Positions 1 to 4,701 of a DNA stretch of 7,936 nt are shown here, piece by piece (the stretch's first letter is position 1; each line of letters opens with the position of its first letter). The notes beneath the pieces are model-generated. The model ran no database searches and was not told the origin of the DNA. It saw nothing but the letters and a program-made list of their open reading frames with translations. Origin of the DNA: Clostridiales bacterium UBA1701 (GTDB taxonomy: Bacteria > Bacillota > Clostridia > Oscillospirales > Oscillospiraceae); contig DCJL01000011.1 in assembly GCA_002320035.1 (NCBI GenBank), positions 22,916-30,851 on the forward strand, given 5' to 3'. A program made the translations under genes and the position numbers.

Positions 1-23
1 AAAAGTCCGGCATGGACTTTTTT
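1..23. terminator. Bidirectional terminator hairpin at left edge
   Basis: An 8-bp perfect stem (1-8 with 14-21) has a 5-base loop. It is followed on the plus strand by a six-T run (18-23) and preceded by A residues, so it can also end minus-strand transcription. It lies 22 bases beyond the stop codon of the minus-strand XRE regulator and probably terminates that gene. Any U-run on the minus strand would extend past the window edge and cannot be fully seen. Confidence 0.7.
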
Positions 24-44
24 GACAAGCTGGTTTTTCATGGT

Positions 45-1037
45 TTATTTATTCTGCGTTCTGTCCTGCAGGGCAGAGACGATGGCCATAAGGGCGGGGA
101 AGATCACCCCGGCCACGGGCCAGATTATCCAGCTCCTGTCCCAGTCCATGGTGGAAAAGCTGACGGCCAGAAAAATCGCTGTGGCCGAGAGCCAGTATAT
201 GCTGGCCAGGGTTTCGGTAAGGCGGCTTCGTTTTTTGTTCCTGCGGGTATATTCCCCCTCCTGCAGGAGCTTGTCGGCGCTGGCCGTGTTTATCCCGGCG
301 GTAATGAAGAAAATCACGCCTGCGCCTGCCAGCAGCAGGATCAGACATACTGCGCAGACCAGCACAAACTCGTTTTCCGTGAATATCATTCCCGCAAAAA
401 GCGGGACGACGCTGAGGATGCACAGCAGGGTGCCGTAGATATTATAAGAAGCATAGCGCTCCCGGTAGAGCCGCTTTGTCTCCCGGGCCATTCCGGTGAC
501 ACCGTACTCGGTCTCAAAGGCCTCGCTGTCAAGAAAGGCGAACTCACCTGTCCTTTGGCTCACGCTTATAAACATGGCCACAGCCGCTGCTGCGAGCAGC
601 AGAAGGATGATCATGCCGACACCGACGGCGGCAGTCTCCGTAAGGGGCAGTACCCCGTATTCCGCGGCCGCGCCCAAAAAAATCAGGCAGACGGGGGAAA
701 TGATGCAGAGAAAAGCCGCCAGAGCCACGCAGGGGGCCGTCTCATTTTTAACGCGGAGAAAGCGGTTGGCCTCCTCCAGGCTTACCCGGCGCAGCGGCTC
801 CGCGCTCTCAGCGTCACCCTCCGCCGGGGCGGGGGCCTCCTCGCCGTCCTTCAATAAATAATCAGTACTCACGCCGAAAATGCGGCTCATCTCCAGTATC
901 CGCTGCAGGTCTGGCACCGACTGGGCGCCTTCCCACTTGGAAACCGACTGCCGGCTTACCCCCAGCTTCTCCGCCAGTTCCTCCTGGGACCAGCCGTTCC
1001 TTTTCCGCTCTTCTATTATTTTGTCTGCCAATATCAT
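45..1037 (-). CDS. XRE-family HTH regulator with C-terminal six-helix membrane domain
   Basis: This 330-residue protein is a predicted membrane-anchored transcriptional regulator. Residues about 5-61 form a classic Cro/C1 (XRE) helix-turn-helix: the stretch SQEELAEKLGVSRQSVSKWE at 17-36 covers helices 2 and 3, and VSTDYLL at 56-62 is the usual end of the domain. A proline/alanine/acid-rich linker (about 64-90) leads into six hydrophobic segments near 101-123, 136-158, 200-219, 223-247, 277-296 and 301-322. A charged loop after the fourth helix contains RRNKKR. The ATG at 1037 has AAGGAG ten bases upstream (1048-1053). A possible TATATT -10 lies at 1070-1075 without a convincing -35. It reads in the same direction as the protease-like gene 82 bases upstream, but a terminator-like hairpin lies between them. 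The family assignment of the DNA-binding domain is secure. The ligand or signal sensed by the membrane part, and the targets, are unknown. Confidence 0.88.
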   Translation of the reverse strand: MILADKIIEERKRNGWSQEELAEKLGVSRQSVSKWEGAQSVPDLQRILEMSRIFGVSTDYLLKDGEEAPAPAEGDAESAEPLRRVSLEEANRFLRVKNETAPCVALAAFLCIISPVCLIFLGAAAEYGVLPLTETAAVGVGMIILLLLAAAAVAMFISVSQRTGEFAFLDSEAFETEYGVTGMARETKRLYRERYASYNIYGTLLCILSVVPLFAGMIFTENEFVLVCAVCLILLLAGAGVIFFITAGINTASADKLLQEGEYTRRNKKRSRLTETLASIYWLSATAIFLAVSFSTMDWDRSWIIWPVAGVIFPALMAIVSALQDRTQNK

Positions 1038-1099
1038 TTCGCCTCAGCTCCTTAACTGTTGATGGGGAAAATATAGCAGAAATACCGGTTGCCGGGAAG

Positions 1100-1143
1100 A
1101 AAGCCGCCCCGTCATTTTGTCAACCGGCGGTTGCGGCGGCTTT
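1100..1143. terminator. Terminator-like hairpin after the protease-like gene
   Basis: A 9-bp perfect stem pairs 1100-1108 with 1135-1143 around a 26-base loop, which holds a smaller CAACC/GGTTG hairpin (1121-1133). One arm overlaps the last codons of the minus-strand protease-like gene. On the minus strand the stem ends in TTTCTT, and on the plus strand in TTTTTC. The long loop and interrupted T-run make it a moderate rather than strong terminator. Some read-through into the XRE gene is plausible. Confidence 0.5.
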
Positions 1144-2280
1144 TTCTGCCTGTTCCCGGGCCGCTGCCATCAGCGCCCGCTCCCCTTCAAGCTCCGCCGG
1201 ATAGGGGTAACTGCGAGCGGTCTTTTCAAACTGCTGCCCGAGTTTTTCTGCCTCCGCCATATCCCGCTGGGAAAGGAGGGCGAGGGCATAGCGGCTTCTG
1301 ATGACGGAAGGATGGCTCTTCATGGAGGCCATAAACTTCCTCTGTTCCTTTGTGTTCAGCGCTTCCAGTGCTTCCGGGCGGTTTTGACCCATCAGCTCAC
1401 AGTACATAAGGTCGCATTTAATAAGGCCCAGATACAATCCGGGAATATTTCCCGGTCGGGAGAGCAGGGAAACCATAAGGCGCTCCGCATCCTGAAGCTT
1501 CATTTCGTCCATGAGCCTGTTGGCCGTGAAAACCGCCGTGGAGGCGCAGAGGCTGTTGCCCATATCCCTTTCGGCCGGAAGAGAAAAAAGCTCCCCGGGC
1601 ATATCCCGGAGCCGGAGCCCCCGGGCGGAAAGCTGGTTTATCCTGAGCTGAACCCAGAATGCCCGGCGGGCGGCGGGGCTTCGGCGGAGGGAGAGCGCAT
1701 TTCGACCGTCGTTATCCACGGGCCCCATGCGCAGAGGGACCCCGTTTATCAGAGCGAAGGCAAGGCCGACAAAGGCGATGATAAGCAGCATGGAGGCCGG
1801 CAGGGGCGAGGGCCGCCAGAACAGATACAGAGAGAAAAAGAGGCCCGCCGACAAAAGGTTTGTGATCGAGCCGCCCAGATTATACAGCAGGCAGGGCATT
1901 TTTTCCCAGCCGCCCTCCGGCGGCGCCATCAGGCACTGGCCCCCAGTGCCGGCCAGGGACAGCCTTTTAAAAGATAGGCCGGAGGGGCTTTTGAGCCACA
2001 TGAAGCTGCCGATTCTGAAGGAGGAGAAAGCGTAGCCGCTCAGAAGCCCGAATATCAGGTGGCCCGCCTCATGAAAAACGATCTGGATAAAAAAGGCGGC
2101 GTACATCCACAGCAGGGCTGCCGCGAAAAACAGGATGGCCAAAGGAAAATTCCCCATGTCCAGGGCGTTCTCCATGGGCTTTATCATAAGAAAGCCGCAG
2201 CAGGCGCCGATGAGCAGGAACAGAATGAAGCCGAGAAAGTTCCCGCCGCCCGCTTTTTTGCGTTTTCCGTTTGGGTTCAT
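1120..2280 (-). CDS. Membrane metalloprotease-like protein (M50 / site-2-protease type, HEAGH motif)
   Basis: This is a 386-residue membrane protein. After a lysine-rich cytoplasmic start come hydrophobic segments at about 15-34 and 47-68. The second runs directly into HEAGH at 70-74, an HExxH zinc site inside the membrane as in M50 peptidases. A second family-type motif lies near 179-192 (N179, P182, D191, G192), after hydrophobic stretches at about 132-155 and 161-180. It resembles the N-x-x-P...DG motif that supplies the third zinc ligand. Residues about 195-386 are soluble and alpha-helical, somewhat TPR-like, with no family I can name. The start at 2280 is preceded by GAAAGGAAAG and lies about 24 bases downstream of a predicted promoter. 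An upstream ATG at 2409 stays in frame but would add 43 residues encoded by the promoter itself, so I rejected it. The gene is divergent from a BlaI-type repressor. Proteolytic activity is inferred; the substrate is unknown. Confidence 0.8.
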   Translation of the reverse strand: MNPNGKRKKAGGGNFLGFILFLLIGACCGFLMIKPMENALDMGNFPLAILFFAAALLWMYAAFFIQIVFHEAGHLIFGLLSGYAFSSFRIGSFMWLKSPSGLSFKRLSLAGTGGQCLMAPPEGGWEKMPCLLYNLGGSITNLLSAGLFFSLYLFWRPSPLPASMLLIIAFVGLAFALINGVPLRMGPVDNDGRNALSLRRSPAARRAFWVQLRINQLSARGLRLRDMPGELFSLPAERDMGNSLCASTAVFTANRLMDEMKLQDAERLMVSLLSRPGNIPGLYLGLIKCDLMYCELMGQNRPEALEALNTKEQRKFMASMKSHPSVIRSRYALALLSQRDMAEAEKLGQQFEKTARSYPYPAELEGERALMAAAREQAEKAAATAG

Positions 2281-2285
2281 TTTTT

Positions 2286-2295
2286 CTTTCCTTTC
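2286..2295 (-). promoter_or_regulatory. Ribosome binding site fixing the start at 2280
   Basis: On the minus strand GAAAGGAAAG sits five bases before the ATG at 2280. No comparable site precedes the longer in-frame ATG at 2409, so this site decides the start of the protease-like gene. Confidence 0.75.
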
Positions 2296-2310
2296 AATTT
2301 TATACCATCC

Positions 2311-2339
2311 ATTATAATAGCCCGGCCGGGCAAATGCAA
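2311..2339 (-). promoter_or_regulatory. Promoter of the protease-like gene, TTGCAT-17-TATAAT
   Basis: On the minus strand a -35 TTGCAT (2334-2339) is followed by a 17-base spacer and a perfect TATAAT -10 (2311-2316). The expected transcription start is near 2304, giving a leader of about 24 bases. Two perfect dyads overlap it: GCCCGGCCGGGC inside the spacer (2320-2331), and ATGCAAA-TTC-TTTGCAT across the -35 (2334-2350). These are positions where a bound repressor would block polymerase. Confidence 0.75.
2320..2331. promoter_or_regulatory. 12-bp perfect palindrome in promoter spacer
   Basis: GCCCGGCCGGGC is a perfect palindrome lying wholly between the -35 and -10 of the minus-strand promoter. 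It is a GC-only block in an otherwise AT-rich control region. It could be an operator; the cognate protein is not known. Confidence 0.4.
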
Positions 2340-2350
2340 ATTCTTTGCAT
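2334..2350. promoter_or_regulatory. 7-3-7 inverted repeat over the -35 box
   Basis: ATGCAAA, a three-base TTC spacer and TTTGCAT form a perfect inverted repeat. Its left arm contains the -35 hexamer of the minus-strand promoter. The size and position suit an operator for a small dimeric HTH protein, such as the neighbouring BlaI-type or XRE-type regulator. Confidence 0.5.
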
Positions 2351-2392
2351 ACAAGTAGGGCCACTAAAAAATGGAAATATTTGGTCGCTTTT

Positions 2393-2414
2393 ACATATTG
2401 CAAAAACAATATGT
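2393..2414. promoter_or_regulatory. 8-6-8 inverted repeat over a plus-strand -35 box
   Basis: ACATATTG (2393-2400) and CAATATGT (2407-2414) form a perfect inverted repeat with a six-base spacer. It overlaps the -35 of the plus-strand promoter at 2398-2427. It is a good candidate operator in the divergent region. BlaI/MecI operators usually carry TACA/TGTA half-sites, and the fit to that consensus is only partial. Confidence 0.5.
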
Positions 2415-2427
2415 CCCATGCTATAAT
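2398..2427 (+). promoter_or_regulatory. Plus-strand promoter TTGCAA-18-TATAAT
   Basis: A -35 TTGCAA (2398-2403), an 18-base spacer and a perfect TATAAT -10 (2422-2427) predict transcription starting near 2434. The first downstream gene is the BlaI-type regulator at 2607, but a strong hairpin at 2452-2478 would be transcribed almost at once. Confidence 0.6.
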
Positions 2428-2451
2428 ACACCAGTATGTTGCATTACCGGC

Positions 2452-2482
2452 AAATTCCCGGGAAAAAACCGGGAATTTCTTT
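2452..2482 (+). terminator. Hairpin with T-rich tail in the regulator leader (attenuator candidate)
   Basis: A 10-bp perfect stem (2452-2461 with 2469-2478) closes a 7-base G-A6 loop and ends in TTTCTTT. It lies only about 18 bases after the predicted start from the promoter at 2398-2427. That would give either a transcript of about 45-50 bases or a conditional attenuator before the BlaI-type gene. The tail is interrupted by a C, so efficiency is uncertain. Confidence 0.5.
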
Positions 2483-2502
2483 GGCTAGCAATACATTTCG
2501 TA

Positions 2503-2533
2503 TATTTGTATGTGTGACTGAAATATACAAATA
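2503..2533. promoter_or_regulatory. 9-13-9 AT-rich inverted repeat upstream of the BlaI-type gene
   Basis: TATTTGTAT (2503-2511) and ATACAAATA (2525-2533) are perfect inverted arms separated by 13 bases. The centre-to-centre distance is 22 bases, about two helical turns. They lie about 40 bases upstream of the -10 used by the repressor gene. Both arms contain the TGTA/TACA-like core seen in BlaI-family operators, so autoregulation is possible. Confidence 0.45.
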
Positions 2534-2569
2534 ATTTAAGAGTCCGTTCATAAATTATTAATATAATTG

Positions 2570-2578
2570 TGTTATAAT
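2570..2578 (+). promoter_or_regulatory. Extended -10 promoter of the BlaI-type gene
   Basis: TGTTATAAT is an extended -10 element (TG at 2570-2571, TATAAT at 2573-2578). No good -35 stands at the right distance, which is common for extended -10 promoters. A second TATAAT at 2562-2567 overlaps the same AT-rich stretch. The start would be near 2585, leaving a leader of about 20 bases before the ATG at 2607. Confidence 0.6.
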
Positions 2579-2589
2579 ATACCAACGGC

Positions 2590-2597
2590 AGGAAAGG
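2590..2597 (+). promoter_or_regulatory. Ribosome binding site choosing ATG 2607 over TTG 2598
   Basis: AGGAAAGG ends immediately before an in-frame TTG at 2598, leaving no spacer for that codon. It stands nine bases from the ATG at 2607, a normal distance. The shorter protein is therefore preferred. Confidence 0.75.
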
Positions 2598-2606
2598 TTG
2601 AGAAAG

Positions 2607-2987
2607 ATGTATCTGACAAAGAATGAGATTGAAATAATGGATGTTCTCTGGAAAGAGGACCGGCCTTTATCCAGAGGAGAGATCCTGTCTCTGTCTGAGG
2701 ATAAGACATGGATGGACAGCTCTGTTCATATCCTGCTCAACAGTATGCTCAAGAAAGGTGCCATACGCGAGGCGGGCTTTGTCAAGTGCGGCAAGACCTG
2801 TGGCCGTGTATATGAGGCTGCGCTCAGCTGCGAGGAGTATTATGCCAGCACCTTTGATTCCACTAAGAAAAAACCCAGCTTTCCCAAGCTTATGAGCGCT
2901 TTTATTGCCAGCGAGGGCATAGACAGAGAGACGATTGAGGAGCTTGAAAAGATCCTCAAAAATGAAAAATCAGCGCTCGAGGATTGA
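2607..2987 (+). CDS. BlaI/MecI/CopY-family transcriptional repressor
   Basis: This 126-residue protein has the length and layout of the BlaI/MecI (penicillinase repressor) family: an N-terminal winged helix, then a short helical dimerisation tail. The opening LTKNEIEIMDVLW matches the family signature (L-T-x-x-E-x-x-I-M-x-x-L-W). The recognition region follows at about 33-53, with TWMDSSVHILLNSMLKKGAI. The charged C-terminal part, rich in Glu and Lys (ETIEELEKILKNE), fits the dimerisation helices; in the family the repressor is inactivated by cleavage within this region. Canonical partners (BlaR1/MecR1, an M56 metalloprotease sensor) are absent, and no beta-lactamase is visible. The divergent neighbour is instead an M50-like membrane protease. 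The gene has its own extended -10 promoter and a strong terminator 28 bases after its stop. The family call is firm; targets and inducing signal are unknown. Confidence 0.9.
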   Translation: MYLTKNEIEIMDVLWKEDRPLSRGEILSLSEDKTWMDSSVHILLNSMLKKGAIREAGFVKCGKTCGRVYEAALSCEEYYASTFDSTKKKPSFPKLMSAFIASEGIDRETIEELEKILKNEKSALED

Positions 2988-3015
2988 TCGAATCCTGCCA
3001 GAATGATGTATATTG

Positions 3016-3049
3016 AAAAACGGCCCCGGTGATTCCGGGGCCGTTTTTT
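3016..3049 (+). terminator. Strong Rho-independent terminator after the BlaI-type gene
   Basis: CGGCCCCGG (3021-3029) and CCGGGGCCG (3035-3043) form a perfect 9-bp GC stem with a five-base loop. Six T follow (3044-3049), and five A precede, which extend the stem and allow weak activity on the minus strand. It isolates the repressor gene from tspO. Confidence 0.93.
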
Positions 3050-3110
3050 ATATGCGGATGCAAAAAACGCAAACTGGAGAATATTGGCTCTGGAAAGCCA
3101 TAGAATATAC

Positions 3111-3120
3111 GGGGGTGAAG
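3111..3120 (+). promoter_or_regulatory. Ribosome binding site supporting the TTG start of tspO
   Basis: GGGGGTGAAG ends three bases before the TTG at 3124. An in-frame ATG does not occur until well inside the conserved fold, so the TTG is the reasonable start. The GGGGGTG core gives a workable spacing of about six bases. Confidence 0.6.
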
Positions 3121-3123
3121 TAA

Positions 3124-3600
3124 TTGAAAAAAAGCGAAAAAACAGGCCGCATTGCCGCTGCAGTTGCCATTCCGCTACTGACGGGGGGCGCGGCGGCGCT
3201 GCTCTCCCGGGAGAGCTTTGGGCTGTATGCCCTGCTTGCAAAGCCGCCGCTGGCGCCGCCGGGATGGGTATTCCCCTTGGTATGGACAATTCTCTATATC
3301 CTTATGGGTCTTGCCTCCTATCTGGTTTGGAGCTCGGATGCTTCCGCGCCCAGAAAGAAGCGGGCGCTCGGCCTGTACGCCGCCCAGCTTGCCCTGACGT
3401 TTTTCTGGCCGCTGCTGTTTTTTGTTCAGGGGCTTTATACCTGGGCTTTCCTGCTGCTGGCGCTGCTCTGGCTGCTGGTCTTTCTGTGCCGCTGTGTTTT
3501 TTCCTGCATCTGCGAAACCGCTGGCAAGCTCATGTGGCCCTACCTGCTGTGGCTCAGCTATGCGGCTTATTTGAATCTTGGGGTGGTACTGCTGAATTAA
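3124..3600 (+). CDS. tspO: TspO/MBR (peripheral benzodiazepine receptor-like) membrane protein
   Basis: This 158-residue protein has five hydrophobic segments, at about 9-28, 46-68, 81-101, 104-125 and 134-157. That is the length and topology of bacterial TspO, an integral membrane protein binding tetrapyrroles (haem, protoporphyrin) and cholesterol-like ligands. Family landmarks are clear: KPPLAPPGWVFPLVWTILY at 40-58 between helices 1 and 2, QLALTFFWPLLFF at 88-100, and WLSYAAYLNLGVVLLN at the C-terminus. Where many homologues have Asn in the QLALN segment, this protein has Thr92. The start is TTG with a GGGGGTGAAG ribosome site. The gene stands alone between the terminator of the repressor gene and the leader of the dehydratase operon. 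I see no convincing promoter, although the bases just after the terminator must hold one. In bacteria TspO has been tied to porphyrin handling and stress; the role here is not shown by the sequence. Confidence 0.92.
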   Translation: MKKSEKTGRIAAAVAIPLLTGGAAALLSRESFGLYALLAKPPLAPPGWVFPLVWTILYILMGLASYLVWSSDASAPRKKRALGLYAAQLALTFFWPLLFFVQGLYTWAFLLLALLWLLVFLCRCVFSCICETAGKLMWPYLLWLSYAAYLNLGVVLLN

Positions 3601-3654
3601 AAATTTTTTTTCAAAAAAATACAACCAGTTTTTTGAGCAATTTCGGGCACAATC

Positions 3655-3695
3655 CCTCCCGGGCCCTGCCCGGGGGGAAAAGTCGCCTGTTTTTT
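3655..3695 (+). terminator. GC-rich hairpin and distant T-run after tspO
   Basis: CCCGGGC (3658-3664) and GCCCGGG (3668-3674) form a perfect stem with a three-base loop. A G-T pair and two G-C pairs extend it to 3655-3677. A six-T run follows only at 3690-3695, about a dozen bases later, so it is not a textbook terminator. CGGGCA at 3644-3649 could alternatively pair with TGCCCG at 3667-3672. It probably ends the tspO transcript, perhaps inefficiently. Confidence 0.4.
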
Positions 3696-3796
3696 ATACT
3701 CGGTACCGCAGCGTGTCTAAACATTGGCTGGTTTTGGACAAATTTTCTGCACTTTGCACCAAAATACCCCCTCCAGACATTTTTGAAGTGTTCATC

Positions 3797-3825
3797 TTGC
3801 ATATTTATCGGCTTTGTGTTAAAAT
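3797..3825 (+). promoter_or_regulatory. Operon promoter TTGCAT-17-TAAAAT with extended -10
   Basis: A -35 TTGCAT (3797-3802), an exactly 17-base spacer and a -10 TAAAAT (3820-3825) are joined by the extended-10 dinucleotide TG (3817-3818). Transcription should start near 3832. That leaves about 90 bases of leader before the CooC-type gene. This is the most convincing promoter of the right-hand operon. Confidence 0.75.
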
Positions 3826-3831
3826 GTCAAC

Positions 3832-3922
3832 ATAATACAGGGGACCCGATTGCCGCCGTAGCGGCGGGATCAGACCTGTCGGTGAGCCTGACAGAAAACG
3901 CATTTCATTAGGGGGGACGCAT
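3832..3922 (+). promoter_or_regulatory. Structured 5' leader with competing stems (possible riboswitch or attenuator)
   Basis: The leader holds a CCGCCG/CGGCGG hairpin with a three-base loop (3853-3858 with 3862-3867) and CTGTC/GACAG (3876-3880 with 3890-3894). ACAGG at the very start (3837-3841) can pair with CCTGT (3875-3879), enclosing the first hairpin. That pairing and the CTGTC/GACAG stem share bases and exclude each other. The G-rich ribosome site (3911-3916) lies 17 bases after the last stem. I do not recognise a known riboswitch class, so regulation is inference. Confidence 0.4.
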
Positions 3923-4687
3923 ATGGAAAATAGGGCCAAGATAATCACGGTCGCAGGCAAGGGCGGAGTCGGAAAAACTTCCATCTCGGCTTCCATAGTA
4001 AGGCTTCTGGTTGAAAAATTCCCGGACAAGAAGATCCTTGCGATTGACGCCGATCCTGCCGTTGGTCTGTCCGTTGCTCTTGGCGTGGAAGTGAAGCTGA
4101 CGCTGGACGATATACGCATGAGTATAGTGGACAGCGTTGAAAACGGCGAGACGAGGGAGGCGCTGGAGCTTCTCAGCGAAGCGCGGTTCAGAATTTTTGA
4201 CGCGCTTATTGAGATGCCCGGCTTTGCTTTTCTTGCCATCGGCCGCCCGGAAAGTTCCGGCTGCTACTGCAAGGTCAACTCATACCTTAAAGAAGTTATC
4301 GGACTTCTCGCCAACAGCTTTGACTTCGTCGTCATCGACGGCGAGGCGGGAATTGAACAAATTCAGCGCCGTGTGATGGAAAAGGTCACCCATCTGCTGC
4401 TGATTACGGATCAGAGCAAAAAAGGCGGCCAGGTTGTCACCACAATCAAGAACGTGGCGGACGAGCTTATCGCTTACGATAAAATCGGCGCCATAGTAAA
4501 TCGTATGACCAATCCGGAACTTGCGGACATGATGCAGATTCCCGATGTGGACATACTCTCCTTTATCCCCGCGGACAGTACCTTTGCCGCCAACGACATC
4601 AAAGGCAGAAGCGTGCTGGAGCTGCCCGCGGATTCCGCTATGCTCAAGGGAGTGGAGGAAGCACTCCGGAAAATAGAAATACTTTAA
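3923..4687 (+). CDS. CooC-type metal-insertion ATPase (MinD/ParA-like P-loop, CxC motif)
   Basis: This 254-residue soluble P-loop ATPase of the SIMIBI class most closely resembles CooC/AcsF, the maturation ATPases of carbon monoxide dehydrogenase. The deviant Walker A KGGVGKT is at 13-19 with the signature first lysine K13. IDADPAV at 41-47 forms the switch region. C114-Y-C116 in GRPESSGCYCKVN is the CxC motif that binds metal across the CooC dimer. VVIDGEAGIEQ at 136-146 is the Walker B/switch II segment in the CooC version, and N193 suits the base-recognition position. The ATG at 3923 follows AGGGGGG. The gene is first in the operon, 14 bases ahead of the first dehydratase-like subunit. No CO dehydrogenase or acetyl-CoA synthase gene is visible, so it likely serves the adjacent iron-sulfur enzyme. 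The ATPase family is certain; nickel as cargo is not established. Confidence 0.9.
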   Translation: MENRAKIITVAGKGGVGKTSISASIVRLLVEKFPDKKILAIDADPAVGLSVALGVEVKLTLDDIRMSIVDSVENGETREALELLSEARFRIFDALIEMPGFAFLAIGRPESSGCYCKVNSYLKEVIGLLANSFDFVVIDGEAGIEQIQRRVMEKVTHLLLITDQSKKGGQVVTTIKNVADELIAYDKIGAIVNRMTNPELADMMQIPDVDILSFIPADSTFAANDIKGRSVLELPADSAMLKGVEEALRKIEIL

Positions 4688-4688
4688 A

Positions 4689-4695
4689 AGAGGTG
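4689..4695 (+). promoter_or_regulatory. Ribosome binding site supporting the TTG start at 4702
   Basis: AGAGGTG ends six bases before TTG 4702. The next in-frame ATG is about 70 codons further, past the conserved first cysteine motif, so translation must begin at this TTG. Confidence 0.75.
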
Positions 4696-4701
4696 TAACA
4701 T

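Larger units (their letters stand above)
3601..3922 (+). other. 322-base non-coding region between tspO and the dehydratase operon
   Basis: No credible gene lies here; the short open frames on either strand lack ribosome sites and family features. From left to right it holds an A/T tract forming a weak AT-only inverted repeat (3603-3620), a GC-rich hairpin (3655-3677), a T-run (3690-3695), an unremarkable stretch to about 3796, a strong promoter (3797-3825), and a structured leader up to the ATG at 3923. Confidence 0.7.

Noticed and set aside
12..857. 281-codon plus-strand open frame over the XRE regulator
   Set aside because: The minus-strand frame encodes a clear HTH and membrane helices. 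The plus-strand translation is repetitive, rich in Gly, Gln and His, and has no family features.
1117..1977. 286-codon plus-strand open frame over the protease-like gene
   Set aside because: The minus-strand frame carries HEAGH and the second zinc-site motif with a good start; this frame is a shadow.
2281..2409. N-terminal extension of the protease-like protein to an ATG at 2409
   Set aside because: It would be encoded across the -10, -35 and operator dyads and lacks a ribosome site; the ATG at 2280 has one.
2492..2510. TACA...TGTA pair as a canonical BlaI/MecI operator
   Set aside because: The half-sites are 11 bases apart with no symmetry between them; the canonical operator has a much closer, more symmetric arrangement.
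2598..2606. TTG start for the BlaI-type repressor
   Set aside because: The ribosome binding site touches this codon, leaving no spacing. The ATG at 2607 has a normal 9-base spacing and begins at the family's conserved N-terminus.
3101..3111. -10-like AT stretch just before the tspO ribosome site as its promoter
   Set aside because: A start from it would fall inside the ribosome binding site, and the spacing to TTGGCT is wrong for the better hexamer.
3611..3802. 63-codon minus-strand open frame between tspO and the operon
   Set aside because: No ribosome site or family signal. It overlaps the hairpin and T-run and starts inside the operon promoter's upstream region.
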